A stretch of DNA of 64,000 bases from Enoplolaimus lenunculus (lineage: Eukaryota; Nematoda; Enoplea; Enoplida; Thoracostomopsidae): contig JASANG010003582.1 of the NCBI GenBank assembly GCA_030248215.1, forward strand, positions 218,501 to 282,500, written 5' to 3'. Both the position numbers and the translations under genes were made by a program. The notes under the pieces are model-generated. The model had not been told where the DNA came from and did not search any database. It saw nothing but the letters and a program-made list of their open reading frames with translations. Below are positions 21,701-32,659 of this stretch, one piece after another (the stretch's first letter is position 1; the number at the start of each line of letters is the position of its first letter).

Positions 21701-24652
21701 ATTATTCTCGCTTTTTTGCGTTTTTTCGGCGTGATATCGGTATTTCTTCTTCTTCTTCTTCTCTGTTCCCCCATCGATTGAACGCAGTTGCGTCATATGC
21801 CGGCAGCCACAAGGCGGCCACTGTCACGCAGCATTTTCATCACTTGTCTCGGTCGTTTCCATAGGTCATCCATACTAGCATTTGATCCCAGGTGATCACG
21901 CCTGGCCCGTTCCATGGCAGGGCAGTCTATCATCAGATGGCTAACGTTGTCTGGCGATTCTCCGCACAAGTTGCATTGGTCGGTAACGCTTTTGCCGGTG
22001 CGTAGGCGGACGGTACCCAGGCTGTAACAGTGGCCATGGCAACGTAGCTGGTTCAAAATGGATCGGTCTCTTCTGCTCAGGGCCCTGTCCTCATGGGCTG
22101 CGGTGGGAATAGCGCCTCGAGGAAATTGGTTGTGTTGCACGTTGCTCAACCACTTCATCTTGGCCCGGCGCTTTATGACGGCCCTTGCGGTGTTGTAGTC
22201 GATTGGAATCTCTTCTTGCGGCATAAGGCTGGCTTCTCTGGCTAACCTGTCGGCTTCTTCGTTCTTGTCCACGTCGCTGTGCCCTGGGACCCAATGAAAC
22301 GTCAAGGATGCAAGCTTGGTAGAAAGATGCTTCACCAGCAACCAGATGTCACATTCCGCTTTTGTTCTGGCACACTCAGGGCCAGCTGCAAGACGTTCGA
22401 CTGCACTCTTCGAGTCTGTATGGAAGTGGACATTCTTCTAGACATTGATCCAGTTGGAGTTGAGCCATTCTAAACTCATCATCAGTGCCAGCATTTCCGA
22501 GCGGTAACTTGACGTGACGGCACCAGCTGGTTTACGTAGTTCGTGCCGTTGCTTGGAGTGTACTAATACTGTACGCAACACCAGTTGTGCTGGTATATTG
22601 TGATTTGTAAATTCAGAATTCCGTACAAAGAAGAAGGTGGTCGTACAATTGTCATTAAACAAGGCTTATATTGCGTGGATACATTGGGCGGTTCAGTAAA
22701 TGATCAAGCTGGTTTATTTGCGTGCCATTTTTCGGGTGGAAACCAAGTATGCTGCTGTTGTTTAGCCGCCTTAGCATAACGTTTAGTGTTGGCTAGTAGC
22801 AGTGTTCCAACAGGAACTACATTTTAGAAGAAGGAAAAACAGGAAAAGGAATAGCATATATAGCAGCACCCAATTACTACAACAGATTGGCTATAATGCA
22901 AACTGAAGTATATTGTTCGTCGACTATTTTCATCTTCATAGGCCAGGTTTTCAAATTCTACAATAACACGCGTCGAATACTTTAAAATATGACGAATGTA
23001 GAGACGAAACTTAACTTATCTAAAGGAGTTTAGTTTTCGCAAACTTTTTCAAACGTAAATTTTGATTATTAGGTTTATTTTCGTAATTATAACTTGCCAC
23101 AACATCGTAAAATTTCCGTTACCTGCGTCTTTGAACGCCGGAACAGAAATAGCAATTGAGTTCTTGCAGGAATTCTGGCCGGAACAGGAATTCCTGTGGA
23201 ATTCTAGGTAGTAATTGAAAACAACGCAGCATTCTAAAGTTCATTTGAAAAACGTTAAACTGCGACCGCGTTGCGTTTATCTGAAGGAGTCAACAAATTA
23301 TGATTTCTGAATATAAATCTACTTAACCATGTGTCCTGAAAATTTAAACCCTTATTAACAGCAGTTACACCCCGATTTGAAAGCAGTTGTGTTTGACCCG
23401 GAGTAAATTTTTACCAAATATATAGTTGTCAGAGCTATTGATTATACGATTTCGTTACAGGAATGGGTGTTCACTAAATTTTCTGGCCAACTAAAGCATG
23501 TCACTGGCGTTTGCTTAGGGATTAAAAGTCTAAATGATCCAATCGTTATACTTCAACAGTGCAATGCTGCTAGCTCATCTCAGGTATTGTAAGGTGGAGA
23601 GCTGATTATTGTATCACATGTGTGTTGTGAAGTGTTATTCGTTGTAAAACTATTTCGAATTTGCTTCCGATTGTGTAACTAAACTGAGTGTCAGTTTGTG
23701 CCGCCAACGTTATACATTTCCTACAGTTTTTTTCAGTAATGTATATACCTATTGCCGATATGGTAGGACAAGGCTCACCTATACAAAAGCATAATTGAAC
23801 ATCTTTGCCTAAGGTGAAGCCTTAACCTTAAAGGTGAAGAAAAAGTGCACAAGATCTTTCCGTTTTTGTTGCACTTTTATTTTACGTTAGTTTTATGGTT
23901 AAATACAAACCATTTAAGTCTGCAACTTTAAGCTAATCATAATTACCTTCGGTAGTCCCGTAGTCAACTTCATCGTCCAAATCAACAGTAACCGATGTTT
24001 GCGTTTGTTGCTTTAGTTTGTTGAGATGATTTCTTTGGTGTTCTAAGTTTTGAATCTGCATATCTAGTAATTTTTGTTGCTTTGAATAGTAGGCTGCCCT
24101 TTTTAATATTACGATCTGTTGGAGATACAAAATCATCTCCGGAACTTGCCATTATAATTACTTAAATTTAGTATTATAAATTTCCTGAAAAAACTTGTTA
24201 CTATGAACTGTAAATGCTGTCGGCAATCACAGTTCATAGAGAATAATCGTGCGATTGTTCAACATTTACGCTGAACCCAAGCCTAGCCTGTGGGGCAAGT
24301 GTACATGAGCAATCTATTTTTGTTCTCATTATTTTAGAAATGGCGGTTCGAATCGAATACCGGTGCGTTTGTTAACCCTTCAACTCGTTTGTGCCTATCG
24401 TCTGCTGCCGTTCAAGATTCGAATATTATAAAGAAAAGAATGTTGCAGCAACACAATCGCAGAAAGCTTCGTCGAAGTGCCGAACTTGAGTTTGATGAAT
24501 TACCTGCGATAAATGTTGGTGGTGATGGTAAAGCATCGGTTATACTCATTGGGCGGCATTGCCAAGCTGATAAAGGATTCACAGAAGACGGGTCGAAGCC
24601 AAGTAGCCAGGTGTGGGAGCTACATAATGTAACCCCTTCTGTTGAGTTGTGA
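15721..24652 (+). CDS. Polypeptide N-acetylgalactosaminyltransferase, GALNT2/gly-4 type
   Basis: This Golgi type II membrane enzyme starts mucin-type O-glycosylation by transferring GalNAc from UDP-GalNAc to Ser/Thr. Sixteen exons join in phase: 15721-15858, 16304-16362, 16512-16655, 16870-16968, 17347-17414, 18220-18285, 18491-18612, 19138-19225, 19613-19700, 19985-20088, 20310-20436, 20692-20784, 21174-21257, 22617-22746, 23461-23583, 24338-24652. They total 1848 nt, about 615 aa. Residues 8-24 form the signal anchor. The catalytic part has [26 protein letters not shown], the DSH metal motif ([10 protein letters not shown]), [13 protein letters not shown], and [11 protein letters not shown] ricin-type lectin domain follows (YCVDTL, CLGIKS, CLSSAA; QEW, QKW and QVW). 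NTRRAAEVW and NCKPFEWYL fit GALNT2/14 best. The last lectin repeat carries an insertion of about 35 basic residues. Introns contain a MITE and an opposite-strand LINE fragment. The ORF looks complete. Confidence 0.95.
17500..17917. mobile_element. MITE, CCGGAAT-rich hAT-like family (copy 2), in GALNT2 intron 5
   Basis: The ends are CGGGCGCAACCGGAATTAC and GGAATTCCGATTGCACCCTG, inverted relative to each other. The interior is shared with the copy at 26978-27343 (both contain AAAATTCATTTTAATTTT and a CTGCTGTATTTTAGATTTTC segment). It lies wholly within the intron between exons ending 17414 and starting 18220. Confidence 0.7.
21740..22600 (-). mobile_element. LINE 3' fragment: RNase H domain and zinc knuckle, antisense in a GALNT2 intron
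   Basis: The minus strand encodes the end of a non-LTR retrotransposon ORF2. It starts inside the RNase H domain (YRSEMLAL with the second acidic residue, [31 protein letters not shown]). A CNLCGE...HLMIDCP zinc-binding tail follows, of the kind seen in I/R1/Jockey-like LINEs. One in-frame TAG separates WINV from [10 protein letters not shown]; otherwise the frame is open to the terminal stop after GRLVAAGI. The 3' end carries a (GAA)n tail at about 21743-21763. Everything upstream of RNase H is missing, as expected for 5'-truncated insertion. Confidence 0.85.
23085..23215. repeat. Fragment of the GGAATTCCTG-rich hAT MITE family
   Basis: It carries ACTTGCCACAACATCG, GAACGCCGGAACAG and CCGGAACAGGAATTCCTG, all shared with the fuller copy at 36114-36549 and the fragment at 24857-25000. 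It lies in the GALNT2 intron between 22746 and 23461. Confidence 0.55.
23933..24152 (-). CDS. Possible nested minus-strand exon or small ORF in GALNT2 intron 15
   Basis: Two overlapping frames are open. One starts at 24152 ([11 protein letters not shown]...) and runs 56 codons to a stop at 23982. The other (24136-23933) encodes a glutamine-rich, coiled-coil-like segment ([20 protein letters not shown]) followed by an acidic stretch (DLDDEVDYG), and is flanked by an AG acceptor (CTCCAACAG) and a GTAATT donor-like site. Neither matches a family I know. A nested gene, an exon or chance are all possible. Confidence 0.2.
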
Positions 24653-24856
24653 ATGAACCAATTTTAGGTGTCTGCTATGATACCGTGGGACTAGCAATTG
24701 CCAACTTGCTCATCATATTCTGTTGACGTCTGTCTATTGCACTCTTATTTTGTGCAATGCTTATGCTTGTTTTTGCGAAATGCGATTATGTACTACTTAA
24801 AATGTGCACTTGTTTTACATGATATTTTAAAGCTGTTTCAGCTTCATTGCTGATAG

Positions 24857-25000
24857 CAGGGTTGAAACGAAATAACTTGCCACAAAACCGTAACAATTCC
24901 GGTTCCTGCATCGTTGAATGCAGAAACAAGAATATGAATGGAACATTTTGCTGAAATTCCGGCCAGAACAAGAATTCCGTTGAAATCTGTGAGTGATAGC
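24857..25000. repeat. GGAATTCC-rich hAT MITE fragment downstream of GALNT2
   Basis: GCAGGGTTGAAACG at the left, then TTCCGGTTCCTGCATCG and CCGGCCAGAACAAGAATTCC, resemble the element at 36114-36549. No matching second terminus is clear. Confidence 0.5.
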
Positions 25001-25147
25001 AGAGGTACTTGTAGTTGCTTTCCCACAAATCTTGATGCTTAGCTGAAGCATAATCCTCAGCTTAAGTTATGTCGTCAAAATCGGAAAATGTCAAAACGTT
25101 AGGGGGAGGTATTCAAAAAACGAAAATGAACATAGTTTTAAGAAACA

Positions 25148-25380
25148 TTAACGCTTCTCCGCGAATTGGAAATCATTAATAGTATAATGCTCTATTTCAG
25201 GGGGGCGCGATGCTTTTTTGATAACTTTAATGCTTTCCTTCTTTGTCTGGCGCCCACCGTACGGCATTGGTATGCGAATCCACCGCAAACCAATTTTAAA
25301 GTGAAAATTTTTAACTTGCTGCGGGTCGTATTTCAGCGCACGAAAATTAAAGCGCCAGCCTGACGGCAATACTGTGCGTG
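25148..25380 (-). CDS. Hypothetical C-terminal exon, unknown family
   Basis: An open minus-strand segment begins after a possible AG acceptor near 25380 and ends at a stop at 25148. It encodes about 74 basic residues (PSGWRFNFRALKYDPQQV..., then GLRWIRIPMPYGGRQTKKES, ending FQFAEKR). The composition is strongly protein-like and the local GC content is raised. I do not recognise the family and found no partner exon. It may be a last exon, a processed remnant or chance. Confidence 0.3.
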
Positions 25381-25430
25381 CGTATGTTCAGCTGCGCGTG
25401 GTTTTAGTTGCCATCTTTTAGAGATGCTTA

Positions 25431-25847
25431 TTGGTTACCATTTGTAAAACTTGGTTTTTGTTTATCATGGGATACAATTTTATCAATATGTACGTAGTGG
25501 AGATGTCCCGAGGTCAACGCTTGATTTGCCGGAATCAGGTTTTAATACGAACTTTACATAACTCGATGCATGTTGAAGAGCTAAATAAGAACCTGGTGTT
25601 TCGTTCATGCAAAAGATTTATACGTAAAACGCGTACTTGTATTCATTTTAACGTTACAGTATTGGATATGGAAAACTATGGTTTAACTCAACATTCCTTA
25701 TTTCAACAAAAACATGTTTTTCTAGTAATAAACGGCTATTTTGATGAAACAAAATGGATTCCTAGAGAATGTCCACTGGCTCCGCGGTCTCGGCCCCGGG
25801 TCCGTAAACAATTCTATCAACGGGGCAACTGTATTACATATGTATAG
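25431..25847 (+). CDS. Hypothetical 138-aa ORF
   Basis: A single uninterrupted frame of 139 codons, long for this base composition. It begins with a hydrophobic stretch and is basic thereafter (KRFIRKTRTCIHFNV, RSRPRVRKQFYQRG), ending ITYV and a stop. No signal peptide, motif or family is evident. It could be an orphan gene or a chance frame. Its neighbours are the minus-strand candidate at 25148-25380 and repeat-rich sequence. Confidence 0.25.
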   Translation: MVTICKTWFLFIMGYNFINMYVVEMSRGQRLICRNQVLIRTLHNSMHVEELNKNLVFRSCKRFIRKTRTCIHFNVTVLDMENYGLTQHSLFQQKHVFLVINGYFDETKWIPRECPLAPRSRPRVRKQFYQRGNCITYV

Positions 25848-26297
25848 GTCTATGAAAACTGCGTAAGTTTGTTGTTTAATTGCAATATATCTACGAGGTT
25901 ACAAATTAAGCTGATCGCCATATCAGAGCTTATACTTATTTTATATTACTGTGAAACAAGTATATCGATATTGCTATGTTAAAATTAATGAACGAGCAAA
26001 GTTAAAAATTCGCATGCCTCAAAAAGTGTATTACTTGTTGTCCAGGGTCAAGGATTTGCAAGCTAACTCCTAACGTGGCCATCACGGCTTTTCTCGGCAT
26101 TTCTTCCATAAGGCTAAGCAAAAGCGTAACGTTAAGTTGCGCCAAAATCTGAAAATTTCGAAATCTTTAGGGGAAAGTATGGGCAGCTGATGATCAGATC
26201 ACATCTTAATCTAGGAATACTGAACTGTGCGTATACTTCTTTTTTAGGCAACACAACAAAAATTCATCGTTCAACAGTTGTCATGTCTCTTGGAATT

Positions 26298-26530
26298 AAG
26301 CCCTATTCACAAGTGCAAGTTTTTGATGCGAGAACTTGCAGCTGCAACACGCACTTTCATGTTTTGTCAAAAATCCCATTCGAAAAACTTGCAGCTGCAA
26401 AAAGTCATTAAAAATAGTTCGCATGTGTGAATAACCATGTAAATTCACTGAATTTATTGCAGCCGCTTTCTCAATGGCTCATGAAATGCAAGTTCTCGCT
26501 GCAAAACTTGCTCGTGTGAATTAGCGCTTT
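26298..26530. mobile_element. MITE with about 43-bp terminal inverted repeats
   Basis: The left arm AAGCCCTATTCACAAGTGC...GAGAACTTGCA and the right arm TGCAAGTTCTCGCTGC...GTGTGAATTAGCGCTT are imperfect reverse complements. TTAA or TTTAA flanks both ends, compatible with a piggyBac-type TTAA target. No coding capacity. Confidence 0.7.
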
Positions 26531-26977
26531 AAGCTATTGATTTCATAATGCTTAATGTGGCAAAATGTTTTAGTTGTTTAGTGATCAGGCAATACACAAT
26601 TAAAGTTTTTATTGCAACTTCACCGGTTACGCATATTCCAGTGCTTGAAGTCGCTTTTTCAGTATTTTTTGCTTATTTATATATGAATGATATTGACATT
26701 TATTTATGTTTATATTTAAATGAGCTGTCTATTTCGGTATACACGTCGTTATTGTATTTACTGGGTATTCTATATACTCGCTACGTATGCTGGTCCTACA
26801 TATATGGTGACTTTCCCTATCAAGCTTCACTGAGTAAATTTCAATTGTTCTGAACATATCAAATTATTGTTTTCACTTTGACGACATAATTTTGTAGTGT
26901 TATGCGCCGTTCACAATAATTTTAAAAATACCATACTCAAAATTTTCGCGTTCAAGCACAGCAGAGTTAGGTGATAC

Positions 26978-27343
26978 TTGGAATTCCGGTTCCGGCGTCT
27001 TTTCACCTTCCGGTTCGGTAAATTTTTACCAGGAATTTAAAATTCCGATATTAAGATTTGGTCGGTGGTTAATTATGATATTTTACTAAAAAATGACGAT
27101 AAAAATTAAATAGGTTTCATTAGTATTGTATGTACACCTTGACAATCACCGAAACTAAACCATCGAAGGTAGATTTCCCATCCGAGAATTATGAAAATCT
27201 AAAATACAGCAGATAAAGTGATGTCTATGTCCATCTAAGATTATTTCACTACTAATATTGCAAAAAAAATTAAAATGAATTTTTCGGTGGCATATATTTT
27301 TCATTTTTCGGTTCCGGTATATTGTAATTCGAGTTGCACCCGG
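26978..27343. mobile_element. MITE, CCGGAAT-rich hAT-like family (copy 3)
   Basis: This is the reverse orientation of the 17500-17917 copy: it starts GGAATTCCGGTTCCGG and ends with GAGTTGCACCCGGGC. The interior match includes AATATTGC...AATTAAAATGAATTTTTCGG. No coding potential. Confidence 0.65.
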
Positions 27344-27344
27344 G

Positions 27345-28837
27345 CTGCACAATGTACATACCAACGTATATTTACCATAACTGTGAATCAGTCGTTTTAT
27401 TACTTTTAGTTATATTAAATTTCATTGGTGACGCTGGCTAGAATGAATATTTTTGCGTTTTTGTTTAGTCCAACAAATTTGCGGCCAAATTTTAGGAATT
27501 GGCTTGATATTAAGGGTTACGCTATATACTTGCCGCTTGTCATGTCAACAAAATAAATTTTATTAAACATGTGGTGGTGCTCGGTGCATCTAATACTGTA
27601 GCCAGAATCGGAGATTTAAGTTCTAATTTCAACAAAATTCAGTTAGCACTACTTCCTATTGCGTATTATAATTTTGTTTCATTTCCAACAAAATTGGCTG
27701 CTAAATAGTGTGATTTTGTTCAAGAGATATTATACGTTGAGCAATAAATATCTGACAATGTAGAATACCGTTGTCGGTAGCCGATTTTTTTGCCGGAGCC
27801 GGATAGCCGGAGGAACCGTAGTAGCTGTATTTTCAAAATAGCACATTTACTACAGGAAATCAACTTTATGTCTGTTCTTAGCATTTGGTGTACTGGAAGT
27901 GGCTCAATGAGTTTCCGACTTACTTATGATTGTTGAGTTTATATGCTAGTTTAGTCAATACTTGAGCTAATGCTAGTAATATATAAATGTAGTTATTTTG
28001 GTTGTTTATATAACTTTTTCATTGTTGTACTGTCGATAATTTGATTTTCTAAACAAATAGCTACAACTAGTTTGGTAGTACTAATATTGTAAGAAATTTT
28101 TCTGTATTTTTAAACCCAACATATCGAAATTTTTCAAATAAGCAACTTTTTCATCAACATCCAAGGCGGTCCACAATGGCATCGCCAGGGGATAGATGTA
28201 TCAGGTGTCAAAGGCTCCTACAGTTTAGGATTTTATATACTGTGGTTTTTAGATCCGAAGGCTCCTACAGGTTGGGATTTTGTATACTGTGGTATTTAGA
28301 TCCGAAATCTAGGTTGCATCCATGGGGGTCCATATTGCTTACATCGCTCTAACATTTATGTGACCCTTCCGTAAATACAATAATAACACTAACATTTTGT
28401 TATAGTGTGTCGGTTCGAAAATGTATTACCTTGAAATAATATGTCGACGCCGTTTCAGTGATAAACATTTTCAACACATTTTAATATTTAGAAGCTTTAA
28501 CACAAAGCGTAACGGAGTGATTTGGGATCAAACCGTTTTGTGATTTCTATCCATGTGTTTTTAGACACTTTTTCAGCGGGTAAAAACGCAAGAAAGTCTT
28601 AAATTTTGACATAAGGTGAATCCACAGTACAAAATGTTGACTACGCCTGTACTTTAATGCAAGATTACATTTCACGACCGTCAACATGATCCCCATTTGC
28701 CATGTTTTACCATATTGTTATATATTTTGAATGAAATGTTTATCGTTTTAATATTACCCCAGTGATTCATTTCAAACTGTTACATTTCTGTGTTATACTT
28801 TGTATGCAATAGCTTATATATACATTTATAATAAAAG
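27345..28837. other. AT-rich stretch upstream of the unidentified gene
   Basis: No exon could be identified with confidence, although the unidentified gene at 28838-29705 must have 5' exons here or further upstream. A CCGGAGCCGGATAGCCGG fragment at 27768-27815 and a local duplication at 28210-28306 are the only structured pieces seen. Confidence 0.4.
28210..28306. repeat. Tandem duplication of a 48-bp unit
   Basis: AAGGCTCCTACAG...TATACTGTGG...TTAGATCCG occurs twice back to back, with a few mismatches. Confidence 0.75.
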
Positions 28838-29705
28838 GGAACCAGTGACTTCATTAGATGAGAGTGACCTAATTAGCGTTTATGATGGCACAAAAATTGT
28901 TTCTGTTGATTTTTTTAATTTATTGAGCAATGTAGGTGATTAAACACGGTGTGATTCATATATGACCCATGTTACGATAAATGCCGCTTCATAACAGGCA
29001 TTACGCTCAGCCCTGCGGTTAGCGGAAGACGCAATTGACGGCGATAAATCTACACTTGAGCACATCGTTCGAGATTTGTTATCAGCTACTAGTGTAGTGA
29101 AACGAGTTAGATTTAACTTAGGCAGACGTTTCACTTCTGGAAAAATAAGCGCTTCTTACGGCGGGGGTAGTGTAGCGCCAATTTATGAAACGTTTGGCTA
29201 CAACTCGAATTTGCATAATCCTAGCTTTTTAACTACTTTGAATGTTGTGCGCATTTTGGGTAGGTGTGAGACAGGCTATAATAACTGTGGTTCGGAGGAA
29301 AAAGGAGTTAGTAGTAGCATAGTTATGGCGTGATATTTTGGCTGGTTATTAAGGATTACATAAGTATGTTTGTGTTTAATATATGATGGCCTATTGAGGT
29401 GTATTTGCGTTATAAATAAAATGTAATATGTTTTCCGTCCTGTGGATTATTATCTCCGTTACCGCGTGTGGCATAAAAATTTCGATGCCCGCCATAAAAC
29501 AATATATAAGTGAAACTATTTGCCATTTAAATTAAATAGAATATAAAGCTAGTCTTTTTTTGGTTCAGACCGTAACAAAAACACGTATCCCAATGGATCA
29601 TCGCTTCCTTCTCACATAGCAACTTTACCACAAAACGGTTATAATCCAAAAAGTGAAATGTTGATGTTCTGCCAGTTAAGCCTCGAGCCAATGACCAACA
29701 TTTGA
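28838..29705 (+). CDS. Unidentified gene, last three exons
   Basis: Three open segments join in a single phase with consensus splice sites: 28838-28931, 28998-29259 (66-nt intron between) and 29569-29705. They end at a TGA. The C-terminal ~165 aa read as real protein: an acidic start (SLDESDLISVYDGTKIVSV), a helical stretch (ALRLAEDAIDGDKSTLEHIV, then DLLSATSVVKRVRF), a glycine/aromatic stretch (YGGGSVAPIYETFGYNSN) and a hydrophilic tail ending CQLSLEPMTNI. I do not recognise the family. The first visible exon starts with a weak acceptor, so upstream exons are missing. Short introns and phase agreement across both junctions are the main support. Confidence 0.55.
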
Positions 29706-30124
29706 CATCCAACCCAAACAGTGCTTCTTGTACGGTTGTATAGCAATGCTAACGTCCGTTTTTGCAGAAATTGTTAATTTTCCAACATTGCCGTTGTATT
29801 AGCTAAATCCTATAAACGTCGGCTGGGATGGCACGTGTTCGATTTGTTCTTTGCGAACTGAAACATACATGATCGGTCACAAATTCAAATCATAACCTTA
29901 AATTAACACACATAACGGAGGGTAACTATATATGAACTGAACGAATTTACAATTTTCGAGTGTATTTGAATTTATAGCAATCAAAATCTTAGATCGGCCG
30001 ACCGTAAAGCAGCTGCTTTAGAATTGGCAATGCGGTTCGAAATTGTTTTTCACCCGTCACTGATGCTTATCTATAAAATTCCTGAGCCCTGCTAGATGAA
30101 AAACCATCATTTATATCTAACAGG

Positions 30125-30486
30125 CAGGGTACAACCGGAAGTATGCCTCCGGTTCCGGCACAAAAGCGGCCTCCGACTCCGGCTCCGACTTCGTTAGAAT
30201 TTTTACCGGAGGTTCCGGCAATTTCGGTAGTAAAATTTTGCATAATTTTGCAAAATATATCTGTTTAGCGCGTTTCGATTTATTTTAGTCACGGTTTTCA
30301 GGAAACAATTTCCGAAGTTACGCAGAAAATTAGCGGAAAACCAGACAACTTAACAACATATTGCAGATACATTTAGGCTAAAATGAACTAATTAACCATC
30401 ATTTTTACTACCTAATTTCACCTCACCTCCGGCAAGTTTCCTTGACCTCCGGCTCCGGCATTTTGCACCTCCTGTTGCACACTCCC
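30125..30486. mobile_element. hAT-like MITE, CCTCCGGCTCCGG family (copy 1)
   Basis: It starts CAGGGTACAACCGGAAG and ends CCTGTTGCACACTCC. It aligns along most of its length with 55741-56085, including TTTAGCGCGTTTCG and CTTAACAACATATTGCAG. It has no coding capacity. Confidence 0.75.
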
Positions 30487-30541
30487 AACAAGAATAACCA
30501 TTATATATACATATGTGTAGAAAATTAACCTTACGATTTGA

Positions 30542-30755
30542 GGCCCATGTATAGAACAGGGCCAGAACAGTAGTATATGCATATTCCTAAACCTACGCCT
30601 AAGCCTAAGCATAAGCCTAAGCGTATGGATGAGCCTATTCCTAAGCCTAAAGCATAAGCCTAAGCCTAAGCCTAAGCAAAAAAATAGTCTAAAGTTTAAA
30701 CTGACTCTATTATAGCCCCTCCGGAAAACGGCCCGGCCCTGTTCTATACATGGAC
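30542..30755. mobile_element. MITE with telomere-like (GCCTAA)n core
   Basis: The ends GGCCCATGTATAGAACAGGG and CCCTGTTCTATACATGGACC are inverted repeats of about 20 bp. The core is a degenerate array of GCCTAA/CCTAAG units, interrupted by GCATAAGCC and GTATGGATGAG spacers. Fuller relatives lie at 42235, 46143, 47863, 62131 and 63211. Confidence 0.8.
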
Positions 30756-30849
30756 CCGAATTGGGAATCTGCTTATGTGTGAATATTTAAATGTTAAAAA
30801 ATAATACTAGTTGCGCTAGTGTATCGCCTGCCCAAATTAATTAACTACT

Positions 30850-30855
30850 TTTAAT
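30850..30855 (-). promoter_or_regulatory. Variant poly(A) signal ATTAAA for the Stum gene
   Basis: ATTAAA on the minus strand, 27 bases after the TGA that ends the Stum-family ORF. Confidence 0.3.
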
Positions 30856-30881
30856 AAAATCGGTTAGGTACAATTTGAGAT

Positions 30882-32659
30882 TCACGTACCCACAAAAAAG
30901 AGAACTGCCCAGTAAAGTGACCAAATATATCCAGCAATAATAACGGAAGAAATTAATTGAAGAAAACCAGCTAAAATATTATAACCGAATCCTTTCCACT
31001 TTGATTCGTATTCTGTACTGCCACAACAAAACACAGTGAAAGCCGACAAAAAAGTTCCTGAAAATAGTGAAAAATAAAAGTTTTTAGCGCAATTCTTCGC
31101 GTTCAGTTTCCATGCTTCGAGTTAGATGAGAATATATGTGTATGTATGTTGCTGCGCCACTCCCAAATCATATTTCAAGCTAGAAACTAAAACACAAAAC
31201 TAAATTTATACCTCAAGCCACACCTTAACGGAGGCTTGGGCATCAACTAGTCTCTCTTAGAACTTAAGTTAGGTTTGGGCATTGCTAAACGACGTAAAGA
31301 TCCCAAAACTGTATGCTATTGAGGCTGTGCCGTAATGTTAAGTCTAGGATAGTCCCGCGCGGTCATTTTAAATAATGTTTTTGTAAATTGGATAGCTTTT
31401 TCTGCGAAAGGACATAGCTTAAGTCCAAAGGCTCACAAAACCAAAGGTTTTACGCTATTCAGCCAAATACGGGGGCTGGGATAGCCAGCCTCCATATTCA
31501 TTCTGAACTTGGCAGCTGTACGATTTATTGCGTTTCTTTTTGCGAGTTAACTGATTTAAAATTTAAGGTTTTGCATTTGACTGTTTTGTTGGTTTTCGGA
31601 CTTCTTCGGCTTTAGTTGAATCTAGTCACGAAAGCGCTTTGTGATCGGATTCGTTAAAGCAATTATTACTTATCGCGTGCAGGGCGCGCAGAGAATACGG
31701 GCGTAGAACCTGAGAAACATGGGGAATTCTAGGGAATGTAACTGGGTTCTGTAAATTATTGGAGTTAAACGGATAAAGGAATTAACGGCATCGTAGTAGA
31801 ATTGTAGTATTGGCAGGCTAAGCAATATATATTGCTTAGTGCCATACTCGTATGCTATATTCGATTTGGGGGAATAAAAGAGGCAAACGACTGCATTGAA
31901 GAACCGGAGCTGTAAAGCGTCATTGAGAAAAAATCTCAAATCGAAGTTGATGATCAAGCCGGTGAATCTAGTGAAATCACGAACTTCTCACATGTACGTT
32001 TTGATTTGTATAAATCGAAACTACTCGGTAATAACAGATATTTGTAGTCCATTTAACTTCAAGTAATCACTTGCTTTCAAAAAGAGTTCTGGGTTCCGTA
32101 TTCTTAAATCCGTAAAGCTCTTATCGTCTATTAGCAATAGGTTGCCAAACTGGCGTACTCCTGCAATTGTAGATCTCAAAATAGGCACAGAAGTAGTAGA
32201 ACCCAAATCGAAAAACTATACTCAGCTTTGGCTCCCACCATGCACTTACTTCCAAAGCTATAAACGGATTCTAGAATCATTAAATGCAACCGTAAAAATT
32301 GCTTTACATAAGCTACTTCAACAAGCGGTTGCGTAATGCAATTTAATATTCTAAATTAATTGTTTATAAGCTACTACTAACAACAATTATACCTACATAC
32401 CTAATCCTGGTACAACACAATTACAAATACAACAAATAATTGCACATGGTAGCGGCATTTTGGCAATAGCAGCACGAAATGGACCGTGAATTTCACGGAC
32501 GCGCAGTACTTCATAAAGTGTATTTTGCCGAACCATCATTGGACGATGTGTTTCACCGCCGGTAATCATGAAAGAACCTCTCGGTTCGTTCGGATCCCGT
32601 TTATAGTCGGCTCGATCTGTGACGTCATCAAACGCTAAATGTGCTCCGTGTCCTGTCAT
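30882..32659 (-). CDS. Stum/SPEC3-family membrane protein
   Basis: Two exons, 32659-32401 and 31057-30882, join in phase to give about 144 aa ending at TGA. The N-terminal ~65 residues are hydrophilic (MTGHGAHLAFDDVTDRADYK, RGSFMITGGETHRP). The Stum domain follows: AIAKMPLPCAIICCICN, then PGLGTFLSAFTVFCCGS, and a second hydrophobic segment AGFLQLISSVIIAGYIWSLY. Drosophila Stum is known for mechanosensory transduction in proprioceptive neurons, and SPEC3 relatives occur in cilia. The MPLP...CC...PGLGT.....CCG pattern and short length match the family. A GTACGT at the very end could be a donor, but the ORF closes three codons later. The 1.3-kb intron contains no supported gene. Confidence 0.88.

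Noticed and set aside
32142-32336. Plus-strand frame inside the Stum intron, with an overlapping minus-strand frame
   Set aside because: Both strands are open over the same bases, no partner exon was found, and neither matches a family.
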